From assembly GCA_005116835.1 (NCBI GenBank), contig SWDM01000018.1, forward strand, positions 427,993 through 491,992: a DNA stretch of 64,000 bases, written 5' to 3'. The notes beneath the pieces were generated by a model. That model searched no databases, was not told where the DNA came from, and worked only from the letters and a program-made list of their open reading frames with translations. Below, one piece after another: positions 17,316-28,194 of the stretch. Origin of the DNA: Nitrospira sp. GTDB taxonomy: Bacteria > Nitrospirota > Nitrospiria > Nitrospirales > Nitrospiraceae. The translations under genes and the position numbers were made by a program. Numbering within the stretch: the stretch's first letter is position 1; each line of letters begins with the position of its first letter.

Positions 17316-18005
17316 TTACTTCTTGTGAGTCGAAGCGCCGACCAGCTGAGGAAGATCGTACTGGAGCAGATCGCCGATGCGGTCAATCGTCAGGTCCGCC
17401 TGCGGGTAACTCTTGAGCAGATGCGGATCGAGGGCATAGTGTCCCTGCCGCGGAAAGACGGTCGTCACCCGCGCGCCCCAGACTTTCTTGACCGATGTGA
17501 GGATTCTGAGCTTGTCGTCGATCAACACATAGTGATCGCCCGGATACCGATGCTCGACATCGTCGAGTTCCTGCTCTTTATGAATGTAGATCAGCACATG
17601 GCCCTCTACAGCCTCGAGGAGACCGGACCGTTCGACTTTCCTCGGTTGGAACACCACATCCCCGTCCGACAGGATGACCGCCTTCCCCCATTGCTTCACA
17701 TGTTCCAACGCATCGAGCGCATTAGGAAACAATCGATTCGCGAACGGATAGTTCACCAGAAAGTGCGAAACCGTCAATACTTGTGGATCGCGAGGATGCT
17801 CGACCCGAAAACGCTGGAGCGCTCCCAAGTAATCGGCGTAGCCGAGCTCCGTTCGCAACCGCTCGAAGATCGTCCAGTAGTTTTTCTGCCGCTCATGCCC
17901 CATCGTCTGTTCAAGATGGCGTTTGAGATCGGCCGTCACCCGATCGTTGTCGAGGAGAGTGTTGTCGACGTCGAAGAGAAAGACCACGTTCGGTTGTTTT
18001 GTCAT
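17316..18005 (-). CDS. HAD-superfamily hydrolase
   Basis: A 229-residue protein with the HAD motif I FLFDVDNTLLDND at the N-terminus, motif II VILSDGD, and a late DDK motif (YVLIDDKLRIL). The cap region is helical. The substrate is unknown; HAD enzymes of this type are usually phosphatases. It starts 45 bp after the phosphoketolase stop codon on the same strand, so it may be cotranscribed and act on a sugar phosphate, which is inference. Confidence 0.85.
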   Translation of the reverse strand: MTKQPNVVFLFDVDNTLLDNDRVTADLKRHLEQTMGHERQKNYWTIFERLRTELGYADYLGALQRFRVEHPRDPQVLTVSHFLVNYPFANRLFPNALDALEHVKQWGKAVILSDGDVVFQPRKVERSGLLEAVEGHVLIYIHKEQELDDVEHRYPGDHYVLIDDKLRILTSVKKVWGARVTTVFPRQGHYALDPHLLKSYPQADLTIDRIGDLLQYDLPQLVGASTHKK

Positions 18006-18050
18006 GGACAGACCCGCTGGCCTGTCTCGCGTGCGTGGACCCGCATGTTT

Positions 18051-20414
18051 TCAGCCTCCTTCACCCCATCGCCAGTTGCGGATCTCCGGCATGTCTTCGC
18101 CATATTTGGCGATGTACTGTTTGTGCTCGAAGCGCTTGTCGCGGAGGGCCTGTTTGGCATAGTCCGCACGGGAACCTTGCAGGGGAATCCGGTCAATGAC
18201 ATCAGCGGCCAGATGAAAGCGATCGAGATCATTCATCACCACCATATCGAAGGGGGTCGAGGTCGTTCCTTCTTCCTTGTAGCCGCGCACGTGCAGGTTC
18301 TTGTGGTTGGTCCGCCGATAGGTCAGGCGATGAATCAGCCAGGGGTAGCCGTGGAAGGCAAAGATGATCGGCTTGTCCGTCGTGAACAGGGCGTCGAAAT
18401 CCTTGTCGGGCAATCCGTTCGGATGCTCATTGGGCGGTTGCAGCTTCATGAGATCCACGACGTTGACCACGCGCACCTTGACATCGGGCAGATAGACACG
18501 CAGCAACGATACAGCCGCCAGCGTTTCCAGTGTAGGCACGTCGCCACAGCAGGCCATCACGACATCCGGTTCACTGTTTCTGTCGTTGCTCGCCCATTCC
18601 CAGATGCCGATGCCGGCGGCGCAATGTGTGAGCGCATCGTCCATGTTGAGCCACTGCGGCGCAAGCTGTTTGCCCGCCACGATGACATTGACGTGGTTGC
18701 GGCTGCGCAGACAATGGTCTGTGACGGACAAGAGCGTATTGGCATCGGGCGGCAGGTAGACCCGGATGATCTCGGCCTTCTTATTCACCACATGGTCGAT
18801 GAAGCCGGGATCTTGATGACTGAATCCATTATGGTCCTGCCGCCAAACGTGGGAGGACAAGAGATAATTCAGCGAGGCGATCGGTCTCCGCCAGGGGATG
18901 TGACCGCAGACCTTCAGCCACTTGGCATGTTGGTTGAACATCGAGTCGATGATGTGGATGAACGCCTCGTAGCAGGAGAAGAACCCGTGGCGGCCGGTCA
19001 AGAGATACCCTTCCAGCCAGCCCTGACACTGGTGCTCACTGAGCATCTCCATGACCCGGCCGTCCGGCGCGAGGTGATCGTCGTAGGGAAAGCGATCCGC
19101 CATCCAGGCGCGATTGGTCACCTCCAACAGATCCTGCCAGCGGTTTGAATTGTTCTCATCCGGGCTGAAGAGTCGAAAATTCCGGCTCTCCATGTTCAGC
19201 TTCATCGTATCCCGCAGAAATGTCCCCATGACCCTGGTGGACTCGACGTCAAGGGCGCCTGGCTTCGTGACCTTCACGGCATAGTCGCGGAAATCCGGCA
19301 GACGCAGGTCTCTGAGAAGCAGGCCGCCGTTCGCGTGGGGATTCGCACTCATGCGGCGCGCGCCTTTGGGCGCCAGGTCGGCCAATGCGGTCTTGAATCC
19401 TCCCGTCTTGGTAAATAGCTCCTCGGGTTTGTAACTCTTCATCCACTGTTCGAGGATCTTGATGTGCCCCGGTTTGTCCATATCCCCCATGGGCACTTGA
19501 TGTGAGCGCCAGTAATCCTCGGTCCGCTTGCCATCGACCTGCTTCGGACCGGTCCAGCCCTTGGGCGTCCTGAGTACGATCATGGGCCAGAGCGGCCGCT
19601 TCTTGACGCCGCCCCGGCGCGCAGCCGCCTTGATACGTTGAATATCCCGGATCACGACATCGAGCGTCGCGGCCATGATCCGGTGCATCTTCTGGGGATC
19701 GTGGCCTTCAACGAAGTAAGGGATGTAGCCATACCCACGAAAAAGATGATCCAGTTCGTCGTGACTGATACGGGCCAGGACCGTGGGGTTCGCAATCTTG
19801 TAACCGTTCAGATGGAGGATGGGCAGAACCACGCCGTCAGTGAGCGGGTTGAGAAACTTATTGGAATGCCAGCTCGTCGCGAGCGGACCGGTCTCCGCTT
19901 CCCCGTCACCGACCACGCAGGCTGCAATCAAGTCTGGGTTGTCGAATACGGCCCCATAGGCATGGGAGAGTGAATAGCCTAATTCGCCGCCTTCGTGGAT
20001 GGAGCCAGGGGTCTCCGGCGCCACGTGGCTGGGAATACCGCCCGGGAAGGAAAACTGTTTGAACAGCCGTTTCATGCCCCGTTCGTCCTGCGAGATATTG
20101 GGATAGACTTCGCTGTAGGTGCCTTCGAGATAGGTGTTCGCCACAATCCCAGGCCCACCATGGCCGGGGCCGGCGATATAGATCATGTTAAGATCCTGTT
20201 CCTTGATCACGCGGTTCAGATGGACATAGATGAAGTTCAACCCTGGCGTCGTCCCCCAGTGACCGAGCAACCGTGGCTTGATGTGGGCGCGCGTCAGCGG
20301 TTTCTTCAATAAGGGATTGTCATAAAGATAAATCTGCCCAACGGACAGATAATTGGCCGCCCGCCAATAGGCATCGATCAGGCCCAACTCTTTCTTACCT
20401 ATTGAGGACTTCAT
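18051..20414 (-). CDS. xfp: Phosphoketolase (xylulose-5-P / fructose-6-P)
   Basis: A 787-residue thiamine diphosphate enzyme of full family length. The TPP-binding motif [14 protein letters not shown] is near residue 180, and [21 protein letters not shown] lies near residue 84. It cleaves xylulose 5-phosphate (and often fructose 6-phosphate) to acetyl phosphate and an aldose phosphate. The acetate kinase gene directly upstream would use the acetyl phosphate to make ATP. AAGGTGGAG lies before the ATG. Long open frames on the opposite strand are codon shadows. Confidence 0.95.
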   Translation of the reverse strand: MKSSIGKKELGLIDAYWRAANYLSVGQIYLYDNPLLKKPLTRAHIKPRLLGHWGTTPGLNFIYVHLNRVIKEQDLNMIYIAGPGHGGPGIVANTYLEGTYSEVYPNISQDERGMKRLFKQFSFPGGIPSHVAPETPGSIHEGGELGYSLSHAYGAVFDNPDLIAACVVGDGEAETGPLATSWHSNKFLNPLTDGVVLPILHLNGYKIANPTVLARISHDELDHLFRGYGYIPYFVEGHDPQKMHRIMAATLDVVIRDIQRIKAAARRGGVKKRPLWPMIVLRTPKGWTGPKQVDGKRTEDYWRSHQVPMGDMDKPGHIKILEQWMKSYKPEELFTKTGGFKTALADLAPKGARRMSANPHANGGLLLRDLRLPDFRDYAVKVTKPGALDVESTRVMGTFLRDTMKLNMESRNFRLFSPDENNSNRWQDLLEVTNRAWMADRFPYDDHLAPDGRVMEMLSEHQCQGWLEGYLLTGRHGFFSCYEAFIHIIDSMFNQHAKWLKVCGHIPWRRPIASLNYLLSSHVWRQDHNGFSHQDPGFIDHVVNKKAEIIRVYLPPDANTLLSVTDHCLRSRNHVNVIVAGKQLAPQWLNMDDALTHCAAGIGIWEWASNDRNSEPDVVMACCGDVPTLETLAAVSLLRVYLPDVKVRVVNVVDLMKLQPPNEHPNGLPDKDFDALFTTDKPIIFAFHGYPWLIHRLTYRRTNHKNLHVRGYKEEGTTSTPFDMVVMNDLDRFHLAADVIDRIPLQGSRADYAKQALRDKRFEHKQYIAKYGEDMPEIRNWRWGEGG

Positions 20415-20490
20415 GGCTGTAACTCCACCTTGGCAGATCCGTAAAAGGTAAAATGTGAAAGGTAGTGCTGCCGAATGATCTTCTTCTGAA

Positions 20491-20518
20491 ACGCTTCACG
20501 CTTCACGCTTCACGAACG
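20491..20518. repeat. TTCACG heptad repeat overlapping the acetate kinase 3' end
   Basis: Tandem ACGCTTCACGCTTCACG units (family R3) continue into the last codons of the acetate kinase gene, so that its final residues (SSFVKREA) come from repeat sequence. Confidence 0.6.
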
Positions 20519-21767
20519 ACGAGGGCGGCCTCTTCAGTACGCAGTCGCGAGTGGCGCGCGCGATCTCCAACTCTTCATCGACGCCCGCCATATAGCAAGA
20601 AATCGGCGCAGAGGCTTCGCTGATCCGGACCGCTTCGCCTGGCGCAACCTGCACAGCCGCGTCGTTGCGATGCCGATCGAGCCGCAGTCCGCACCAGCCC
20701 ATTCCCTCACAGATCCGCGCGCGGATGACCGCAGACCGCTCACCGATGCCGCCGCCGAAGACAAGCGCATCGGCGCCTCCCAGCACAGCCAGATACGCGC
20801 CGATGTACTTTCGCACGCGATAACAAAACATTTCCACCGCCAGCGCGGCGCGTGAGTCAGGCTTGCCTTCGGCTGCTTTCAGAAGCTCGCGCATGTCGTG
20901 CGATACACCCGACACCCCCAAAAGACCAGAACGCTCATTTAAGAGACGCTCGACCTCATCGACCGACAGGCCTTCCTTCCGAAGAAGATGCCCAACCACT
21001 GCAGGGTCCAGGTCGCCCGACCTAGTCCCCATCACTAGACCTTCGAGCGGGGTGAACCCCATCGAGGTATCCACCGAGCGTCCATGATCGATTGCCGTTG
21101 CAGAACAACCGTTGCCGAGTTGCAGCGTGATGAGCCGGAGTTCACCGAGTGGGCGATTGACTGCTGCGGCACAGATGCCGGCCAGCGACGCATGGGCAAT
21201 GCCATGAAATCCATAGCGCTGAATGCCGTGCTTACGGGCCAGATCGAGATCGATGGCATAGGTGGCTGCCCGTGGTGGGATCGAACGGTGAAAGGCCGTA
21301 TCGAACACAGCGACCATCGGGATCTGCGGCCCCAAGACAGCCCGCGAGCCCTTGATCCCTGCGATCGATCCAGGATTGTGGAGTGGCGCGAGTTCGACCA
21401 AACCTTCAATTGCGACCATCACAGCATCGTCGATCACGACCGGCTCTCGAAATTGCTCCCCACCATGCACCACTCGGTGCCCGACCGCATCAATGTTGAG
21501 AGCAGGTCCTTCACGCTTGCTCGACTCTTCCAGTATCCGCATCATGGATTGGACCGCCTCGGCATGGGTCGAGACAGGACGCGCAGTTTGAACAACCGTT
21601 TCTCCTGCGAGACGGAGCATCAGCCTCGCTCCAGGCCCAATGTCTTCCACCGATCCATCATAGCGGATGCTCGGTTGCCGACTGTCCGCCACGCCGGCCG
21701 ATTCGGTAAACTCGACGACCTTGAACTTCAAGGACGAACTTCCACTATTGATCGCCAACACATTCAT
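20496..21767 (-). CDS. ackA: Acetate kinase
   Basis: A 423-residue protein that begins [16 protein letters not shown], the standard acetate kinase N-terminus. Other family motifs are GHRVVHGGE, RYGFHGIAH and LGNGCSATAI. It converts acetyl phosphate and ADP to acetate and ATP. The start overlaps the P-type ATPase stop codon by four bases (ATGA), which suggests translational coupling; an in-frame ATG five codons earlier is possible. With phosphoketolase it forms an ATP-yielding branch of sugar phosphate metabolism. The last residues are encoded by a TTCACG repeat. Confidence 0.95.
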   Translation of the reverse strand: MNVLAINSGSSSLKFKVVEFTESAGVADSRQPSIRYDGSVEDIGPGARLMLRLAGETVVQTARPVSTHAEAVQSMMRILEESSKREGPALNIDAVGHRVVHGGEQFREPVVIDDAVMVAIEGLVELAPLHNPGSIAGIKGSRAVLGPQIPMVAVFDTAFHRSIPPRAATYAIDLDLARKHGIQRYGFHGIAHASLAGICAAAVNRPLGELRLITLQLGNGCSATAIDHGRSVDTSMGFTPLEGLVMGTRSGDLDPAVVGHLLRKEGLSVDEVERLLNERSGLLGVSGVSHDMRELLKAAEGKPDSRAALAVEMFCYRVRKYIGAYLAVLGGADALVFGGGIGERSAVIRARICEGMGWCGLRLDRHRNDAAVQVAPGEAVRISEASAPISCYMAGVDEELEIARATRDCVLKRPPSSFVKREA

Positions 21768-24634
21768 CGTCGTCTCAGCCATTTGATCGATTCCATGATC
21801 ACGAAAGGCAGGATGCCCATAGCTCCCATCAACTCCCAGTCTTCGATCGGCAGCGGAACGACCTTGAAGATCGTCGCGACCGCTGGAACGGTGAGCACGA
21901 TAACCTGAATTCCAAGAGAAAGCGAAACGGCCAAGAGGAGCGGACGATTGGTCCACAGACCAACTTGGAACAAAGACCATCGTTCACTTCGGCAGTTGAA
22001 CGCATGTACCAATTGCGCGATGACCATCACGGTAAATGCAACGGACCTCGCCTGCTCGACCTCTTGATGAAGACCGTACAGACTGTAGGCGAATGCCCCC
22101 AACGAAATCGCGCCCAACATGACCCCTTGGGCCCCGATAGCCAGGAGTGTGCCGCCGTCCAGCAACCGAGCCTCCGGTCGGCGGGGCGGCTGCTTCATCA
22201 GATCGAGCGACTTGGGATCCACTGCCAGCGCCAGAGCCGGAAATCCGTCGGTGACCAGATTCATCCACAGAATTTGAATCGGCAACAGTGGCAACGGAAG
22301 CCCGATCAACGCCGCAAAAAACATCACCAGCACCTCGCTCACATTGCACGACAAGAGAAAATAGATGGTCTTGCGGATATTGTCGAAGATGCCGCGACCT
22401 TCTTCCACGGCCGCAGCGATCGAGGCGAAATTATCGTCCGTCACTACCATATCGGCAGCTTCTTTTGTCACATCGGTTCCGGTTATCCCCATAGCCACGC
22501 CGATATCCGCTGCTTTGACTGCTGGTGCATCGTTCACCCCGTCGCCCGTCATGGCCACGATGGCGCCCTGCGCCTTCCAGGCTTTGACGATGCGCAACTT
22601 ATGCTCGGCAGAAACCCTCGCATAGACCGCCACCTGGTCCACGGTCTTGACCAGTTCATCGTCGGACAGCTGATCGAGTTCCATCCCGGACAACGACCGT
22701 ATCGGTTCCTTCCCCCCCCTGAGTTCTTCTGCAATCGCCACTGCCGTATCCTTATGATCTCCCGTAATCATCACCGTCCTGATGCCAGCATCGTGGCAGG
22801 CCTGGACGGCGGCTTTTGCCTCAGGCCGCAACGGATCTTTCATCGCTGCGAGTCCAAGAAAGACCAGCCGGTCCTCCAACTCTTGCGCCCGATAGGCCTT
22901 GGGCTCCCCATCCAACCGCCGATGGGCCATCGCCAGCACACGCAACGCCTGATGCGCAAACGATGCATTGGCGTCGAGGATGGCGGCGAGAATCGATTCC
23001 GTGATCGGTTCAACTGTGCCGTCCAAGGCTAATCGATGCGTACAGTGCCGCAACAACACATCCGGCGCGCCTTTGACATAGGCGACCGGTCCGTCCGGCG
23101 TCCGCCGTACGATCGTCATCATCTTGCGCTCCGGATCGAACGGCACCTCTCCGAGAAAGGGATAGGCCGAATCGAGTGTCTCGATCGTAAGCCCTACCTT
23201 CGCTGCCACAACCAGCAAGGCCCCTTCCGTCGGATCGCCCAGAATTTTCCACGTTCCCTCCTCCGGTCGCAGCGTAGCACCATTGCAGAGTACTGCCGCT
23301 GTCAGGAGTTCACGCAAGGCGGGAGACTGGGTCAGTGCTGAGTGCTGGGTGCTGAGTGCTGAGTTTTCCGGAGAAGAAATTTCTCGTCGGTCCGATGACT
23401 CAGGACTCAGCACTCTCGACTCAGCACTGTTTTCTCGTATCACGCCGACCGGCTCATAGCCTTCACCCGTGACTTCGAACCGCCGGTCTCCGGAGAATAA
23501 TCTGGTCACCGTCATTTCGTTCTTGGTAAGCGTGCCGGTTTTGTCGGAACAGATGACCGTGGCAGATCCGAGTGTTTCAACCGCGGGCAGCTTGCGGATC
23601 AAGGCATGGCGTTTCACCATCCTCGTCACGCCTAACGCCAGCGTGATCGTCACGACAGCGGGCAACCCTTCTGGAACAGCGGCCACGGCGAGACTCACCG
23701 CCGTCAACAACATCAAGACGGCCGGCTCGCCCCGCAGATAGCCCAAGGCAAACACAACGGTCACAACCGCCAGAGCCAGCCACAATAACTGGTAGCCGAA
23801 TTGTTCAAGCCGGCGCTGCAAGGGAGTTTCCTCACGCTCAGCTTCCGTGGCTTTCTGAATCATCGCCGCGACCCGACCCAACTCCGTGCGCACAGCGGTC
23901 GTGACGACCAGTGCCCGGGCTTTCCCGGACACCGCGACGGTCCCCATAAAGGCCATGTTCGTCCGCTCGGCCAGCGGGACGTCGGTTCCGGCCATGACGC
24001 CAGAATGCTTCTGAACCGGCGTGGATTCGCCGGTCAGCGAGGCCTCCTGCGCCTGAAAATTCGTCGTGTAGATCAGCCGGGCATCGGCTGGGATACGGTC
24101 GCCCGCTTCAAGAAGAATCAAATCGCCGGGCACCAACTCGCGTGCAGGAATGGATCGAAGCACATCGTCACGAAACACCCGAGCCGTCGCCACCGACATT
24201 TTCCGCAGCGCCGCCAAGGACCGCTCCGCCCGAAACTCCTGGACGAATCCAAGGACTCCATTAAGCAACACAATGGTCAGGATGGCCGCCGCATCAAGCC
24301 AGTCCTCCAAGAGACCAGAGATGACTGCCGCCCCGATCAACACCCAGACAATGACGCTTGTGAACTGAGAGAGAAAGAGCCTCAGCAGAGAAGGTGGCTG
24401 GGCTTCCGGCAGTTCGTTGGGACCTTCTCGCTGGAGTCGTTGCCTGGCTTCAAGATCGGACAGGCCTCCTTCGAGACTCGTGTGGAGCTCCTCCGCCAGA
24501 GTATCAGGCTGACGCGAATACCAGGTCTCAATGAGAGGCGATGCAGACACATTCTTTCCGTCCTGCGCTTTACGCTCCACGCCTGTCCTGAGCACAGTCG
24601 AAGGAGACGACGTTTCACGCGCAAGGATGCTCAT
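21764..24634 (-). CDS. P-type cation ATPase, Ca2+ (type II) family
   Basis: A 956-residue membrane pump with the phosphorylation motif [14 protein letters not shown] (near residue 363), the TGES actuator motif, the [10 protein letters not shown] segment of membrane helix 4 and the hinge motif [12 protein letters not shown]. These match PMCA/SERCA-like Ca2+ ATPases. Residues about 402-434 (rich in Ser/Glu) have no family counterpart and are encoded by a dispersed repeat inserted in frame in the nucleotide-binding domain. The first 30 residues also come partly from repeat-like sequence, so translation may start at the GTG near residue 30. Confidence 0.9.
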   Translation of the reverse strand: MSILARETSSPSTVLRTGVERKAQDGKNVSASPLIETWYSRQPDTLAEELHTSLEGGLSDLEARQRLQREGPNELPEAQPPSLLRLFLSQFTSVIVWVLIGAAVISGLLEDWLDAAAILTIVLLNGVLGFVQEFRAERSLAALRKMSVATARVFRDDVLRSIPARELVPGDLILLEAGDRIPADARLIYTTNFQAQEASLTGESTPVQKHSGVMAGTDVPLAERTNMAFMGTVAVSGKARALVVTTAVRTELGRVAAMIQKATEAEREETPLQRRLEQFGYQLLWLALAVVTVVFALGYLRGEPAVLMLLTAVSLAVAAVPEGLPAVVTITLALGVTRMVKRHALIRKLPAVETLGSATVICSDKTGTLTKNEMTVTRLFSGDRRFEVTGEGYEPVGVIRENSAESRVLSPESSDRREISSPENSALSTQHSALTQSPALRELLTAAVLCNGATLRPEEGTWKILGDPTEGALLVVAAKVGLTIETLDSAYPFLGEVPFDPERKMMTIVRRTPDGPVAYVKGAPDVLLRHCTHRLALDGTVEPITESILAAILDANASFAHQALRVLAMAHRRLDGEPKAYRAQELEDRLVFLGLAAMKDPLRPEAKAAVQACHDAGIRTVMITGDHKDTAVAIAEELRGGKEPIRSLSGMELDQLSDDELVKTVDQVAVYARVSAEHKLRIVKAWKAQGAIVAMTGDGVNDAPAVKAADIGVAMGITGTDVTKEAADMVVTDDNFASIAAAVEEGRGIFDNIRKTIYFLLSCNVSEVLVMFFAALIGLPLPLLPIQILWMNLVTDGFPALALAVDPKSLDLMKQPPRRPEARLLDGGTLLAIGAQGVMLGAISLGAFAYSLYGLHQEVEQARSVAFTVMVIAQLVHAFNCRSERWSLFQVGLWTNRPLLLAVSLSLGIQVIVLTVPAVATIFKVVPLPIEDWELMGAMGILPFVIMESIKWLRRR
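23333..23429. repeat. GTGCTGAG/CTCAGCAC inverted repeat inside the ATPase gene
   Basis: The left arm has four tandem units (AGTGCTGAGTGCTGGGTGCT...) and the right arm carries the complement (ACTCAGGACTCAGCACTC, then GACTCAGCACTG), with a spacer of about 45 bp between them. The whole element keeps the ATPase reading frame open. Confidence 0.75.
24585..24612. repeat. CTGTCCTGAGCACAGTCGAAGG-type repeat at the ATPase 5' end
   Basis: The sequence CCTGTCCTGAGCACAGTC followed by GAAGGA matches a short dispersed palindromic repeat seen in many bacterial genomes (from memory). Here it encodes part of the ATPase N-terminus and is followed by ACGACGTTTCACG, an R3-like unit. Confidence 0.5.
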
Positions 24635-24646
24635 GAATCATGCCGA

Positions 24647-25030
24647 TTAGGGCTTGTGCTGCTGTTTGCGTTCTTGTTTCTGCGCGCCCTTCATGTCTTT
24701 TTCCGGCTTCTCTTCCTCCACGTCGATCACGGCTCCCGACTCCGCATCGATGTGAACCTCCATCAACTTGTTCTCCGCCGTGACGACTTCAACTTCCCAC
24801 ACGAGTTTATCGTGCTTCATTTCCAGTTCCGCTTCGACCACCTTACCGGCCACTTTCTCCGATGCCGTCTTGATTGCCTGGTCGATCGTCACCTTGGCCG
24901 TTGCGGCCATTTCAACCGTCTCTTTCACTTCATCTTTCTTCCCCTTACCTTTCTGATCGCTCCATGCGGGACCGTTCAGCACCAATACTGCGCCAATGGC
25001 CAAAGCCATTATTCCTATTAGTTGCTTCAT
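24647..25030 (-). CDS. PepSY-domain secreted protein
   Basis: A 127-residue protein with a signal peptide (MKQLIGIMALAIGAV...AWSDQ) and one PepSY domain: VTIDQAIKTASEKVAGKVVEAEL followed by VWEVEVVTAENKLMEVHIDAESGAVI. The tail is highly charged (Glu/Lys). PepSY domains often bind peptides or inhibit proteases, or take part in metal/redox membrane systems. AAGGAGG precedes the chosen ATG. It ends 12 bp before the ATPase gene and is probably in the same operon. Confidence 0.85.
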   Translation of the reverse strand: MKQLIGIMALAIGAVLVLNGPAWSDQKGKGKKDEVKETVEMAATAKVTIDQAIKTASEKVAGKVVEAELEMKHDKLVWEVEVVTAENKLMEVHIDAESGAVIDVEEEKPEKDMKGAQKQERKQQHKP

Positions 25031-25214
25031 GCGAACCTCCTTGTATATGTAGTTGTGCGCGACGCTCGCGCGGGATGACCACGAGCTCCCATGCGTCATA
25101 TGGTTCGATTGTGCAAGACGTAGACCTCTTGCACTCTTTCAATAGGCCATAGCCAAGAACCCCTTCTGGCCCCTTATGCAACAAAACAGCAACCCCCTCT
25201 GGGGAGTTTCGCGC

Positions 25215-25257
25215 CAGATCTGTCTGGTCCAACCAAACAAACGGAACAGACCGATGG
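25215..25257. repeat. R1 inverted repeat (short copy)
   Basis: A short version: CAGATCTGTCTGGTCC facing AACCAAACAAACGGAACAGACC. It lies 17 bp 3' of the VIT-like gene. Confidence 0.6.
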
Positions 25258-25274
25258 ACTTTATCCGCATCCTG

Positions 25275-25751
25275 CTAACCCAACGTCGAATGAATCCAGT
25301 CGCCCACGTAGTGCGTGATCGCAACCACACTGACGCCGATGACGACATGCTCCGCGATGACTTTCCAGGCCGGGATCTGCTGAGCTCGCGCCAAGAGAAA
25401 ACTCAGCCCCGCGAGCAGTGCGAGACCCCATCCCACGCTCACCATCATGGCCACCTCCAGCGGCAACAGCAGCACCGGCACGACAAAGGTCAGCGCGATC
25501 ACGAACTTGGCCATAAAGGTGGCGATGGTCGATTCCCAAATCTCCGACACATTCCCGTTATTCCTGGACTCCTCAGCAATATGAATGCCTAAGGCATCCG
25601 ACATAGCATCGGCAACCGCAATGGTCACGATGCCGCCGATAACGACGGATCGTGAATGGGTGCCTGAATGGAGTCCCACCATCAACCCCAATGTCGTAAT
25701 CACGCCGGACGTGAGACCAAAACTCAGACCAGTTTTGAACGATGATTTCAT
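25275..25751 (-). CDS. VIT1/CCC1-like membrane protein
   Basis: A protein of about 158 residues with four to five hydrophobic segments. It begins MKSSFKTGLSFGLTSGVITTLGLMVGL and contains VADAMSDALGIHIAEES, a pattern of VIT/CCC1-family iron/manganese transporters. It is shorter than canonical family members, and only part of their metal-binding region is seen, so substrate and transport activity are uncertain. GAAGG lies before the chosen ATG. Confidence 0.65.
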   Translation of the reverse strand: MKSSFKTGLSFGLTSGVITTLGLMVGLHSGTHSRSVVIGGIVTIAVADAMSDALGIHIAEESRNNGNVSEIWESTIATFMAKFVIALTFVVPVLLLPLEVAMMVSVGWGLALLAGLSFLLARAQQIPAWKVIAEHVVIGVSVVAITHYVGDWIHSTLG

Positions 25752-25911
25752 CAACCTTCGTTGCGGATGCCGCACTCCAGCGAGACGAGCAAGATTGGCG
25801 AGAAAAGCGCGACGCGTGAAACAGGCTGAAGGCCAGAGGTCGGAGATCCGAACACTTCAGCCTATCTGGCCTGCCCCGCTATTCCCCCAAGTCCCACGAG
25901 TCTCACCTATT

Positions 25912-26041
25912 TCGCAGGATGCTCAAAATGGCCGTCCAGCAAGGCCGCAGGCGAGTCGAAACCGGAGGCGTACCCTCGGGGTACGTTGAGGATTTCGACG
26001 AACCGAGAACGAAGCTGGCGGTCATTTTCAGCATCCTGCTA
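25912..26041. repeat. R2 intergenic repeat (full copy)
   Basis: About 130 bp that, read on the minus strand, runs GCTGAAAATGACCGCCAGC, CGTTCTCG, CCTCAACGTACCCCGAGG, TGCGGCCTTGCTGGACGG. The same order of blocks appears on the plus strand at 56605-56725. The repeat abuts and slightly overlaps the ftsH stop codon. Confidence 0.75.
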
Positions 26042-27847
26042 ATACTTGTCCATGATGGCCTTGAGATCCGCCCCGCTGATCACCTCGTCAACGAGCAGCC
26101 TCTTTGCTCCTTCGAGGAGCGCGGCCTTGCGTTCCGTCAGCAGCTGTTTCACACGCCCGTATTGCTCATCGACGATGCGGCGCACTTCGCAGTCGATCTC
26201 GCGGGCGGTCTCCTCCGAGTAGTCGCCTTTCTCCTGGGGCGCTTGGATCTGCATCATGAGGGGCTGGCGTTCACGATCGAGCGTGATCGTCCCCAGCTTT
26301 TCGCTCATCCCGTAGGATTTGACCATGCTCTTGGCAATGTCCGTCGCCCTAACCAGATCGTTCTGCGCCCCCGTGGAGGCCTCGCCAAAGATCAATTCTT
26401 CCGCATTCCGCCCTCCGAGTAAGACGGCAATCTTGTTCTCCAGCTCCGTCTTGGTCATCAGGAAACGATCCTCTGTCGGGAGCTGAAGGGTATAGCCCAA
26501 CGCGGCGATCCCGCGGGGAATGATCGAGATTTTTTGTATGGGGTCTGCGCCAGGAACCGACAGCGCCACCAATGCGTGACCCACTTCATGGTGCGCGACT
26601 CGTTCCTTCTCCATCTTGTTGAGCACCCGATTCTTCTTCTCCAACCCGCCCACGACCCGCTCCACCGCTTCTTGCAATTCCGAGTGGCCGACCTGCTCCT
26701 TATTCCGACGCACGGCCAAGAGTGTCGCTTCGTTGATGATATTGGCGAGATCGGCGCCCGAGAAGCCGGGGGTCATCGCGGCAATCACTTCGAGGTCGGC
26801 ATCGGGGCCCAAGACCACTTGCTTCGCATGGACTCGCAAGATAGCCAGTCGACCGATCTTGTCCGCACGATCGACCAAGACTTGCCTGTCGAACCGGCCG
26901 GCCCGCAACAGTGCAGGATCCAAGATTTCAGGCCGATTGGTCGCAGCCATCAGGATGACGCCGATGCGGGGATCGAAGCCATCCATTTCTACCAACAGTT
27001 GGTTCAAGGTCTGCTCACGCTCCTCATGCGCCATCGGTCCCATCCCGCGGGCTTTTCCGATCGCATCCAGTTCGTCGATAAAGATAATACAAGGCGCTTT
27101 GACCTTTGCCTGCTCGAACAGGTCCCGCACGCGGGCTGCTCCCACTCCCACAAACATTTCTACGAACTCGGACCCGCTGATGCTGAAAAAGGTAACCCCT
27201 GCCTCTCCAGCCACGGCGCGGGCCAGGAGCGTCTTGCCGGTTCCTGGCGGGCCGACAAGCAAAATCCCTTTCGGAATCTTCCCTCCGAGCCGCGTGAACC
27301 GTTCCGGCGTCTTGAGAAAATCAATCACCTCACGCAATTCTTCCTTCGCCTCGTCCACGCCAGCCACATCCGCGAAGGTGACCTTCGTGTCCTTTTCGGC
27401 ATAGATCTTCGCCTTCGACTGCCCCACCGTCATGAATCCGCTTTGGCCCTGCCCGAATCGCTTCATGGCAAAGAACCATATACCGACAAAGACCAGCGCG
27501 GGAAGGACCCAAGAAAGGAGATCGCGCAAGAAAGTACTTTCAATCACGCCGCTAAACGTGACGTTATGTGCGTTGAGCTCCTTGACTAGATCGGGATCTT
27601 CAACCCGAACGGTCGTAAACAGCTTCTGGTCTTTGGAGACTCCTTCCGACTTCAGCTTCCCGGTCACTCTCTGATTGGTGACCGTGACTTCCGCCACTTT
27701 GTCTGACACCACGAGTGTCCTGAATTCGCTGTACGGAAGCTCCTCAAGTTTCTGCGTGGCCACAATGAAATCGTGCACGAGCACGATGGCAATCATCGCA
27801 AGAACGACATACCAAATTGAAAAAGAGATTTTTTTATCCACTGGCAT
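26039..27847 (-). CDS. ftsH: ATP-dependent zinc metalloprotease FtsH
   Basis: A 602-residue protein with an N-terminal membrane segment, a periplasmic domain and a second membrane helix near residue 110, then an AAA+ domain with Walker [12 protein letters not shown], Walker [12 protein letters not shown] and the SRH region, and a protease domain with the zinc motif HHEVGHALV. It degrades membrane and some soluble proteins. The start was placed at the ATG preceded by AGGTG; a GTG three codons earlier is possible. A second ftsH copy elsewhere in the genome is likely but cannot be seen here. Confidence 0.95.
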   Translation of the reverse strand: MPVDKKISFSIWYVVLAMIAIVLVHDFIVATQKLEELPYSEFRTLVVSDKVAEVTVTNQRVTGKLKSEGVSKDQKLFTTVRVEDPDLVKELNAHNVTFSGVIESTFLRDLLSWVLPALVFVGIWFFAMKRFGQGQSGFMTVGQSKAKIYAEKDTKVTFADVAGVDEAKEELREVIDFLKTPERFTRLGGKIPKGILLVGPPGTGKTLLARAVAGEAGVTFFSISGSEFVEMFVGVGAARVRDLFEQAKVKAPCIIFIDELDAIGKARGMGPMAHEEREQTLNQLLVEMDGFDPRIGVILMAATNRPEILDPALLRAGRFDRQVLVDRADKIGRLAILRVHAKQVVLGPDADLEVIAAMTPGFSGADLANIINEATLLAVRRNKEQVGHSELQEAVERVVGGLEKKNRVLNKMEKERVAHHEVGHALVALSVPGADPIQKISIIPRGIAALGYTLQLPTEDRFLMTKTELENKIAVLLGGRNAEELIFGEASTGAQNDLVRATDIAKSMVKSYGMSEKLGTITLDRERQPLMMQIQAPQEKGDYSEETAREIDCEVRRIVDEQYGRVKQLLTERKAALLEGAKRLLVDEVISGADLKAIMDKY

Positions 27848-28109
27848 AGCCGGCACCTATGCAGGTTAGGGAGGAACAGCAACTGCTGAATGGCGCGACA
27901 AGCCTCACAACGTAAAGGTCGCGCACCACGTCGAGAACAAACCTCTGCAAGCCCAGTACCGTTCGTCTCTCAATTGAAGGGGAGGACTTTACGAGTGTTT
28001 TTGAGTGGTTGAACCGCAGAAACGAGAATATGCCGCGACTTCCGGGGAGTCTTGCTACAGCACAGAAAACTCGCACTGTGGCGGAAGGCTACAGAACGCG
28101 GGGGTTAAG

Positions 28110-28193
28110 TTGGTCTATTTGGTTTGTTTAGTTTATTTGGTTCATTTGGTTAGTTTCGGTCAACCAAACAAACAAAAGAGGCCGAATCAACCA
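28110..28193. repeat. R1 inverted repeat
   Basis: The left arm TGGTCTATTTGGTTTGTTTA and the right arm CAACCAAACAAACAAAAGAG flank the centre TTAGTTTCGGTC. It ends directly beside the stop codon of the CopD-like gene. Confidence 0.75.
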
Positions 28194-28194
28194 G

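Noticed and set aside
17274-19148. 624-codon plus-strand open frame opposite phosphoketolase
   Set aside because: It is antisense to the well-supported HAD and phosphoketolase genes, has no recognisable domain and no ribosome-binding site; it follows from G/C-rich codon use on the other strand.
20496-21980. Longer acetate kinase starting at 21980
   Set aside because: The added 71 residues overlap the ATPase gene and have no family similarity; the standard N-terminus starts at 21767.
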